A DNA stretch of 36,273 bases from Pullilachnospira_A gallistercoris (GTDB taxonomy: Bacteria > Bacillota > Clostridia > Lachnospirales > Lachnospiraceae), in contig DVHM01000083.1 of the NCBI GenBank assembly GCA_018712125.1, forward strand, positions 1 through 36,273, written 5' to 3'. The position numbers and the translations under genes are program-made. This document shows positions 7,854 through 12,710 of the stretch, piece by piece; position 1 is the first letter of the stretch; each line of letters begins with the position of its first letter. Under the pieces are notes generated by a model. It did not search any database and was not told the origin of the DNA. It worked only from the letters and a program-made list of their open reading frames with translations.

Positions 7854-7882
7854 TTGACATCCGGGGGCAAAAGAGGTATTAT
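7854..7882 (+). promoter_or_regulatory. Sigma-A promoter of tRNA-Leu(CAG)
   Basis: TTGACA at 7854-7859 and TATTAT at 7877-7882, 17 bp apart. The predicted start near 7889 is only about 5 nt before the mature tRNA. An A/T-rich tract (7810-7853) separates this box from the divergent promoter and could act as an UP element for both. Confidence 0.9.
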
Positions 7883-7893
7883 ACTTCTTGCGT

Positions 7894-7977
7894 GCAGGAG
7901 TGGCGGAATTGGCAGACGCGCAGGCTTCAGGTGCCTGTGGCAGCAATGTCGTGTGGGTTCAAGTCCCATCTCCTGCA
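7894..7977 (+). tRNA. tRNA-Leu, anticodon CAG
   Basis: An 84-nt class II tRNA: acceptor stem GCAGGAG/CTCCTGC, D stem GCG/CGC, anticodon stem CAGGC/GCCTG with loop TTCAGGT (anticodon CAG, G37), long variable arm, T-arm GTGGG-TTCAAGT-CCCAT, discriminator A. CCA is not encoded. It reads CUG, the common leucine codon in GC-rich genomes such as this one. It is transcribed divergently from tRNA-Leu(AAG). Just after the 3' end, 7985-7991 repeats the 5' acceptor strand (TGCAGGA). Confidence 0.96.
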
Positions 7978-8006
7978 TTTTTCATGCAGGAACGCACGTT
8001 ACGGGA

Positions 8007-8049
8007 AACCCCCGCAGGCCCAGTAAAATCAAGGCTTGCGGGGTTTTTT
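8007..8049 (+). terminator. Terminator of tRNA-Leu(CAG)
   Basis: Stem AACCCCCGCAGGC (8007-8019) pairs with GCTTGCGGGGTT (8034-8045) with one G-T wobble, and six T follow the paired G run. It lies 30 nt after the tRNA. Confidence 0.88.
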
Positions 8050-8123
8050 CATGTAAAGAGGTGTAAAGAAATTTGTCCTCATTTTTGCCCCACAGATTTT
8101 CGAAATCCGCCTGGTATTGAATA

Positions 8124-8152
8124 TTGCATTTCAAAATAGCATATGCTATAAT
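8124..8152 (+). promoter_or_regulatory. Strong extended -10 promoter of the antisense RNA
   Basis: TTGCAT at 8124-8129, 17 bp, then TATAAT at 8147-8152 with TG one base upstream (TGCTATAAT). This is among the best promoters in the window, yet no coding gene follows on this strand; it drives the short RNA ending at 8198-8227. An AGCATATGCT palindrome (8138-8147) overlaps the spacer. Confidence 0.85.
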
Positions 8153-8158
8153 GCCTGT

Positions 8159-8228
8159 AGGCTAAGAGATAGCAGTTATTCATTGCGAATGACAGTGAAA
8201 ACCCCGGAGTGACCGCTCCGGGGTTTTC
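8159..8228 (+). ncRNA. Predicted antitoxin RNA (RNA II-like) of a type I toxin-antitoxin locus
   Basis: A transcript of about 70 nt is bounded by an extended -10 promoter (-10 at 8147-8152) and a 12-bp terminator hairpin (8198-8227). Its 5' part, 8164-8189, nearly repeats the sequence opposite the toxin start region (8340-8366): 24 identical bases, two differences (one still pairing as G-U) and one 1-nt bulge. The RNA should therefore pair with the toxin mRNA from six bases before the AUG through codon 7, blocking translation. The segment TCATT-GCG-AATGA (8180-8192) can fold into a small hairpin whose UUGCGAA apex is complementary to UUCGCAA just before the toxin AUG. The arrangement matches the par (fst) loci of Gram-positive bacteria: convergent RNAs, shared terminator and matching repeats. 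No reading frame or ribosome site is visible, so it is called non-coding. Confidence 0.8.
8198..8227. terminator. Shared bidirectional terminator of toxin mRNA and antitoxin RNA
   Basis: A perfect 12-bp inverted repeat (8198-8209 with 8216-8227, AAAACCCCGGAG/CTCCGGGGTTTT) and a 6-nt loop. The flanking A4/T4 makes it functional on both strands: it ends the plus-strand RNA about 70 nt after its promoter, and the toxin mRNA 46 nt after its stop codon. The two RNAs are complementary over this hairpin. Confidence 0.9.
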
Positions 8229-8273
8229 TATTCCGTTTTTGCAAGGCGGCTTAAACCTCAGGCTGGTTGCCGA

Positions 8274-8360
8274 CTATTTGTCTCTGTCCAACCATTTGCA
8301 GATGAGATGGCTAATCACACCCGCCACGACAGCGACAAGAAGAGATAACAGTAATTCCAT
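8274..8360 (-). CDS. Fst/Ldr-like type I toxin, 28-residue membrane peptide
   Basis: A 28-codon frame starting at ATG 8360-8358, preceded by GGAGG at 8 nt. The peptide has a hydrophobic helix (LLLSLLVAVVAGVISHLI, residues 3-20) ending in CKWLDRDK. One membrane helix plus a short charged tail with an aromatic-Leu-Asp/Arg element is the pattern of Fst/Ldr-type toxins, which damage the membrane when overproduced; the conserved helix proline of classical Fst is absent. The upstream leader can fold so that CGCCUCCU (8396-8389) pairs with the ribosome site (8367-8374), as is common in type I toxin mRNAs. The convergent RNA at 8159-8228 is complementary to the start region. It lies 97 bp after a GH25 lysozyme gene on the same strand, so a phage holin-like origin is an alternative. 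Confidence 0.8.
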   Translation of the reverse strand: MELLLSLLVAVVAGVISHLICKWLDRDK

Positions 8361-8366
8361 TGCGAA

Positions 8367-8396
8367 CACCTCCCTTCCGTGCCAGTATAGGAGGCG
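8367..8396 (-). promoter_or_regulatory. Leader hairpin sequestering the toxin ribosome site
   Basis: On the minus strand, CGCCTCCT (8396-8389) can pair with the complementary part of AGGGAGGTG (8374-8367), giving eight consecutive pairs including two G-U, with a 14-nt loop. The paired arm is the Shine-Dalgarno sequence of the 28-residue toxin. Predicted by eye only. Confidence 0.55.
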
Positions 8397-8407
8397 GCAA
8401 CGCTGTT

Positions 8408-8436
8408 ATTTTACCATATCCTTCTTGCGCCTTCCA
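8408..8436 (-). promoter_or_regulatory. Candidate extended -10 promoter of the toxin mRNA
   Basis: TAAAAT at 8408-8413 with TG one base upstream, and a weak TGGAAG 17 bp further up (8431-8436). Transcription would begin near 8401, giving a leader of about 40 nt that holds the ribosome-site hairpin. It is weaker than the antisense promoter, as expected if the RNA is in excess. Confidence 0.5.
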
Positions 8437-8456
8437 CAGTTTTACCTAACCAACAT

Positions 8457-9431
8457 TTACTGCCGGTTGATCCACTCCTGCAGCTTTCTGATCGCCGGCG
8501 ACACCGCGTCAAAATGGCCGTCCGCCGCGCACCCGAGCCAGGTCTGGATTGCCCGGATCGTCTTCGGGCCGATATGACCGTCATCTCTCAGCCCCGCATT
8601 GATCCAGATGTTAAGGCATCCCTGAAAGGCCTTCATTACCGGGCTGTATCCGGAGGGATTGCTCTCCCACTGAAAAGATCCATAATCCAACCCGGGATTT
8701 GACGCCCGATAGGAGGCGAACTGATGGCTTACCTTTCCATCTACGGCCGTGCCGAGGATCTGCTGCAATCTTCTCGTGGTGGCCTCTCCCCATTTCCCGT
8801 CGACTTTTATCTGCTCTTTTGCCGGAGCGCCGGGCGCCGAAATGGACCCCGGTCCGATCTCCGCCGGAAAATCCCGGTAGCAGCGGTTTAAGTCCACCCT
8901 GCCGGCAATTCCCGGCACTGTTCCGCCGGAAGTGTACTGCCACAGATCCACATCCTCCATCCCCAACGTATCACTGTACCTGGCCACCCACCGGGTGTAT
9001 TCTGTCAAATCAGTCAGATAATGATCCCACCAGTTTTTATTCGCGTAAACGCCGGGAAGATACCCGGCGCTTCTGATCTTTTCACAGAAAACCCTCGCTC
9101 TCTCCGCAGCGCCGTTTTCCGTGCCCGCTTTTTCTATATCATAATATACCGGATAGGAAAGCCGGTATCCAGCCAGCAGCCGGAGCGCGTGCTGCGCTTC
9201 GCTTGCCGCCTTCTCGATGCTGTCGGCGTAAGAATAGAGATATGCTCCGAAGGGAATCCCGAGTCTCGCGCAGGCGTCGGCATTCCTCTTCCACTCCCTG
9301 TCATCCTGGCTTGCCTGATCCATACCGTATCCGCACCGGATAATCACACCGGCAATCCCGGCATTTTTTACCTGTTCCCAGTCGATGGCGCCCTGATGAT
9401 GGCTCACATCGATCACTTTTGTTGCTTCCAT
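8457..9431 (-). CDS. GH25 lysozyme (phage-type endolysin) with C-terminal peptidoglycan-binding repeats
   Basis: A 324-residue muramidase expected to cut the beta-1,4 bond between N-acetylmuramic acid and N-acetylglucosamine. The GH25 barrel spans residues 5-190, with active-site acids D8 (IDVSHHQG), D98 and E100 (YYDIEK). Two related C-terminal repeats follow, each with VDGKWG- or DGHIGP-type starts (209-235 and 284-322), as in cell-wall-binding domains of clostridial phage endolysins. There is no signal peptide: the protein starts MEATKVIDVSHHQG, so release would need a holin, lysis or an unusual route. GAGGAG lies 10 nt before the ATG. It stands alone without other phage genes and precedes the toxin-like peptide, suggesting a prophage remnant or domesticated lysis gene. 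Confidence 0.93.
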   Translation of the reverse strand: MEATKVIDVSHHQGAIDWEQVKNAGIAGVIIRCGYGMDQASQDDREWKRNADACARLGIPFGAYLYSYADSIEKAASEAQHALRLLAGYRLSYPVYYDIEKAGTENGAAERARVFCEKIRSAGYLPGVYANKNWWDHYLTDLTEYTRWVARYSDTLGMEDVDLWQYTSGGTVPGIAGRVDLNRCYRDFPAEIGPGSISAPGAPAKEQIKVDGKWGEATTRRLQQILGTAVDGKVSHQFASYRASNPGLDYGSFQWESNPSGYSPVMKAFQGCLNIWINAGLRDDGHIGPKTIRAIQTWLGCAADGHFDAVSPAIRKLQEWINRQ

Positions 9432-9456
9432 ATAAATGGTTCTCCTCTTTTTCCTT

Positions 9457-9462
9457 ATTATA
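9457..9462 (-). promoter_or_regulatory. Candidate -10 box upstream of the GH25 gene
   Basis: TATAAT on the minus strand, 25 bp before the lysozyme start codon. The best -35 match is GGGACA with a long 19-bp spacer, so strength is doubtful. Confidence 0.4.
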
Positions 9463-9514
9463 TGAAAGCATTCTTCTTTTTGTCCCTCCCGACGTCCGGG
9501 ATCATCCCCGACGC

Positions 9515-11221
9515 TCAGATCGCCGGCTTTTCCAGAATATAGATCTTCTCTGTTTTCCGAAAGGGGATCTGCCGCAGCAACCGCAGTTCCCGGTTAAGCC
9601 GCAGGTGTTTCCTGATCTCCCCCTCCTCCCCGGACAGAAGAAACATGCGTCCGCCAAGCTTTAGAATCTCTTTCCCGGCGGCAAAAAACTTCCGGTAAAA
9701 ATCCTCCGCCTTTGCCCTCTCCCCGGGAGAAAAGCGCGGAAACTCCCCGATGATCTCATCGAAGAGATAGTCGCTGGTAAAGTCGAAGAAATCCCGGTTG
9801 ACAAAATAAATCTGCGCGCCGGCAAGGGCGGCGTTCTCCCTTCCCTGAAGGACAGCCTCCCCGTAAATATCCGTACCGTACATATGTCCTGCCGGCACAA
9901 GGCGGTTTCGCTCAATCAGAAGGGTACCGACACCGCAAAAGGGATCGATGATCTGGGCGTCCCTCTTCAGATAAGGTTCGCAGAGCGCCACCATGGATGC
10001 CGCCGCCACTGGGGCCATGGATGTAGGCTGTCGATACCTCAGATAAGAAAATCTTTCATCCTTCATCCCCGTGATCTTCACAAACAACCCAAAACTTTGA
10101 TCCTGTTTCTCCAGCAGAATCAGCTGCGCATGGCAGGCTCCCCGGCAGTTTCGCAGCCGCCCGCCGGAGGCTGCTTCGATGCCGTCAGCCAGTTTCCGAA
10201 GAAAATCTCCCCGGCGCCGCTCCGCCTCCGCCCCCAGAAGGCGCAGATGAAAGGTAAACGGTCTCTCCCGCGGATAGAAGCGCTCCAGAATCACAGACAG
10301 TTCCGAGGATGCCACAGCCTCTGCCAGGTGCTCCCGATCCGCCCGCACCCCTTTCCGCAGACGCGCCACAAACCAGGCCTCCTGATACAGCGGCAGCTCC
10401 AACACCCGGGAAAGCCGGTCCGTGATGACCATGACACCGCGGGCCGTTACTTTGACCCGTTTCGCCAGATGTGCTACCCGCTCTGCCAGCTTTTCCGCAA
10501 CCGCTCCATCCGCAGTGAGCAGAAGACGGTATTCTCCTTTCAGCGCCTCCCGGGATACAGAAGGAATGTTTCTGCCATCCTCCGGCGACACCTTCTCCAG
10601 CAGTTCCTCCAGCGCTCTTTTCTCCTGCCGCAGATGCTTGGCATGTTCTCCCGCTCCCGAAGGCTCCCTTTTGGCCGTGTCGGTCTTTTTGCCCGCTTCC
10701 TCTCCGGCTTCTCCGGTCTCTGCCCCGTCCAGCTCCGTCTCAGCGGCCTCTGTCCCATTGTTGTCCAGCTCCGCCAATCGTCGGCGCAATTCCCCGCTGC
10801 ATTCCAGCAGTTCCCCGGCGGGAAATCCCTTCAAAGCCTTCAGGTAAGCCGGCCGCACAAATAAGGTCTCCTCTCTCCCGTAGGCCTCCCACAGGGCTCT
10901 GACAGCCTCCCCGCGCCAGGAGGACGTTCCACTGCAAGTTGCCTCCGACTGCGCGTCCTCCCCAAAGGACCGGCACCATTTTTCCGAGCATTCCGCCAGA
11001 TCTCCCAGCAGCAGAGCCGCGTTCTTCCGCGCTTTCGGATCTTCCGCCGAAAGACACCGCTCCCACAAAAGCAGATTTTCCGGACGCAGACACGCCCGGA
11101 GTTCCTCCTCTTTTTCCTCTCCCCTGTCTTTTCCTCTCAGCGCCTGCCGCAGCAGGCTGAGATTTTCTCTGATTTGCTCCTTGTTCCGGATGTTCTCCGC
11201 AAGGTTTTTTGCCTGATTCAT
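9515..11221 (-). CDS. THUMP/SAM methyltransferase-like protein (putative RNA methyltransferase)
   Basis: A 568-residue protein. Residues 1-150 look helical with a HEAT-like segment (KARKNAALLLGDLAE); about 165-205 is a charged, low-complexity linker. Residues 215-395 resemble the N-terminal and THUMP-like region of UPF0020/Trm11/RlmL enzymes (LRNCRGACHAQLIL), and residues 405-568 form a Rossmann methyltransferase with motif I IIDPFCGVGTLLIERN near 424. That motif points to RNA base methylation with S-adenosylmethionine. However, the usual (N/D)PP(Y/F) catalytic motif appears as GEFPRFS, so activity or target is uncertain. The ATG overlaps the stop of the AraC gene by 4 nt (ATGA), so it is translationally coupled as the last gene of a four-gene chain that begins with an EF-G-like GTPase. 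Confidence 0.78.
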   Translation of the reverse strand: MNQAKNLAENIRNKEQIRENLSLLRQALRGKDRGEEKEEELRACLRPENLLLWERCLSAEDPKARKNAALLLGDLAECSEKWCRSFGEDAQSEATCSGTSSWRGEAVRALWEAYGREETLFVRPAYLKALKGFPAGELLECSGELRRRLAELDNNGTEAAETELDGAETGEAGEEAGKKTDTAKREPSGAGEHAKHLRQEKRALEELLEKVSPEDGRNIPSVSREALKGEYRLLLTADGAVAEKLAERVAHLAKRVKVTARGVMVITDRLSRVLELPLYQEAWFVARLRKGVRADREHLAEAVASSELSVILERFYPRERPFTFHLRLLGAEAERRRGDFLRKLADGIEAASGGRLRNCRGACHAQLILLEKQDQSFGLFVKITGMKDERFSYLRYRQPTSMAPVAAASMVALCEPYLKRDAQIIDPFCGVGTLLIERNRLVPAGHMYGTDIYGEAVLQGRENAALAGAQIYFVNRDFFDFTSDYLFDEIIGEFPRFSPGERAKAEDFYRKFFAAGKEILKLGGRMFLLSGEEGEIRKHLRLNRELRLLRQIPFRKTEKIYILEKPAI

Positions 11222-12192
11222 GTTCTCTCTTCCCTCTGTCTGATTCGGTATTTGCGCGGCGACATCTGGTAGGTCTTCTGAAACAGTCGATGAAAATAGC
11301 TGATGTTTTCATAACCCACTGCCAGGGCGATATCTCCCACGGAAAGGCGGGAGGTCTGGAGCAGATAGGCTGCCTGCCGCATGCGCTTGGCCTGCACCAG
11401 ATCCGTGTAGGTTTTTCCCGTCAGCCGCTTGATCGTTCTGCTGAGCCAGTGAAGATCGTAGTGGAGCATCTGCGCCAGCTCCGAGAGTTCCCCATCCCGG
11501 TATTTCTCCTCCACATAGCGGTAGACCACCATCATCAGTTCCTGATCTTTCTGATTTCTACCCACATGCACCTTGTCTGTCACGTTCATCAGATGCATCA
11601 GCAGAAGCCCCATGGTAACCTGATGGATACTGCGCTTGTTGACCTGCTCGTGGTGGAGCGTCCAGATCAGATTTTCCATGAGATTCTGTATGGGCAGTAC
11701 ATCCGCCACCTGAAAATGCAGATAGCTCACATCCTCGTGCTCGCTCTTCAGGCAGTCCAAAAGGAAATCCCGGATATAATTGTCGTCGTCCCCCAGCATC
11801 GTCAGCGCATAGTCAAAAAAAGCCGGCAGGATGATAAAATTGACTGCAATGTCGTTCTCTCCCGCCGGATAGATCTCCTGAGTAGCATTCTGATTCAGGA
11901 AGAGCAGTTCCCCTTCCCGCAGCGTAATCAGATCCCCGTTGATTTTGTGGGTGGTGCTGCCGGAGCACATGTAGATCAACTCCACAAAGTTGTGGGTGTG
12001 GGCGGGAAAATGCACGAATCTGGTGTGGGTTCGAATCTGTATGGCCTTCCCGCTCTCCAGAAGCTTCCTGCTGTCCACCACATGGGACTTCGGAAGATAG
12101 TAGAGATCTCCGTCCACTTCCTTCGGCCCCTCCAGTATCTTTTTTTCCTCAGGTGTAATCTCTCTGAGTTCCGCCAGAAGCTGCGCGTTCAT
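11218..12192 (-). CDS. AraC-family transcriptional regulator with cupin sensor domain
   Basis: A 324-residue regulator. Residues 45-130 form a cupin-like AraC_binding domain (FPAHTHNFVELIYMCSG, then LREGELLFLNQNA). The C-terminal 100 residues are an AraC/XylS pair of helix-turn-helices (LAQMLHYDLHWLSRTIKRLTG and VGDIALAVGYENISYFHRLF). Such proteins usually sense a small molecule, often a sugar, and activate nearby transport or enzyme genes. Here the neighbours are not sugar genes: it overlaps the PsiE-like gene and the methyltransferase-like gene by 4 nt on each side. Its target may thus lie elsewhere, or it may control its own operon. The ligand is unknown. Confidence 0.92.
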   Translation of the reverse strand: MNAQLLAELREITPEEKKILEGPKEVDGDLYYLPKSHVVDSRKLLESGKAIQIRTHTRFVHFPAHTHNFVELIYMCSGSTTHKINGDLITLREGELLFLNQNATQEIYPAGENDIAVNFIILPAFFDYALTMLGDDDNYIRDFLLDCLKSEHEDVSYLHFQVADVLPIQNLMENLIWTLHHEQVNKRSIHQVTMGLLLMHLMNVTDKVHVGRNQKDQELMMVVYRYVEEKYRDGELSELAQMLHYDLHWLSRTIKRLTGKTYTDLVQAKRMRQAAYLLQTSRLSVGDIALAVGYENISYFHRLFQKTYQMSPRKYRIRQREERT

Positions 12193-12710
12193 CCTGACAC
12201 CTCATTTTCTTCTGTGTTGCCAGTCTTCGCGCTTCCCGTTCCGGGAGCCGCATCGCCGGCAGATGCATCCCGGGGACTATAGAAAAACCGCAGAAAAGGA
12301 GGCCGGCCCTCCCGGCTCTCCTCCCTGTCTCTTTTCAGATACCGCCTCACCAGACACAGAAGGACGATGCTCACCGTGGAGAGCAGATCCTCCAGCGGCG
12401 ATGTATCGTTGACGATCATGTGGCGGGCCACCAGAAAAATAATGGTCTCAAAGACGTTATCCGAATTGGGCCGGCAGAGCATCTTCAGAAACTCCACACC
12501 GATGACCACGGTAAACACCTGCTCCAGAAACGGGGTCAGGGCTCCGGTATCGCTTTTCAAAAGCCCGCCCAGTTCCGGAATCAGTGACAGCATGGCCAGA
12601 ATCACGCCGATGGCCACAATGACCGCCACAATCAGTTCCAACGTGTCACATATGATGGTAAAAATCTTTTTCACTTTTTTCTCTGTCTCTGCGACGGAGT
12701 ATTTTTTCAA
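12189..12710 (-). CDS. PsiE-like membrane protein
   Basis: A 173-residue protein with about four hydrophobic helices in the first 120 residues (LELIVAVIVAIGVILAMLSL, FLEQVFTVVIGVEFLKML, FETIIFLVARHMIV, LSTVSIVLLCLVRRYL). The spacing and the FETIIFLVARHMIV element resemble the phosphate-starvation-inducible PsiE family of uncertain function. The C-terminal 45 residues are polar, with Gly, Ala and Ser. It overlaps the EF-G-like gene and the AraC gene by 4 nt each. The family call is moderate; biological role is unknown. Confidence 0.72.
   Translation of the reverse strand: MKKYSVAETEKKVKKIFTIICDTLELIVAVIVAIGVILAMLSLIPELGGLLKSDTGALTPFLEQVFTVVIGVEFLKMLCRPNSDNVFETIIFLVARHMIVNDTSPLEDLLSTVSIVLLCLVRRYLKRDREESREGRPPFLRFFYSPRDASAGDAAPGTGSAKTGNTEENEVSG

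Noticed and set aside
7851..8139. Several short plus-strand frames across the tRNA-Leu(CAG) gene.
   Set aside because: They run straight through the tRNA and its terminator, so they are not genes.
8209..8577. A 122-codon plus-strand frame across the toxin locus and the end of the lysozyme gene.
   Set aside because: It is antisense to the toxin and lysozyme, begins inside the terminator hairpin, lacks a ribosome site and has no recognisable domain. The toxin, antisense RNA and lysozyme explain the sequence better.
7663..9431. A complete prophage or integrative element at the tRNA-Leu genes.
   Set aside because: No integrase, excisionase or structural phage genes are present and no flanking direct repeat of the tRNA end was found; only a remnant is possible.
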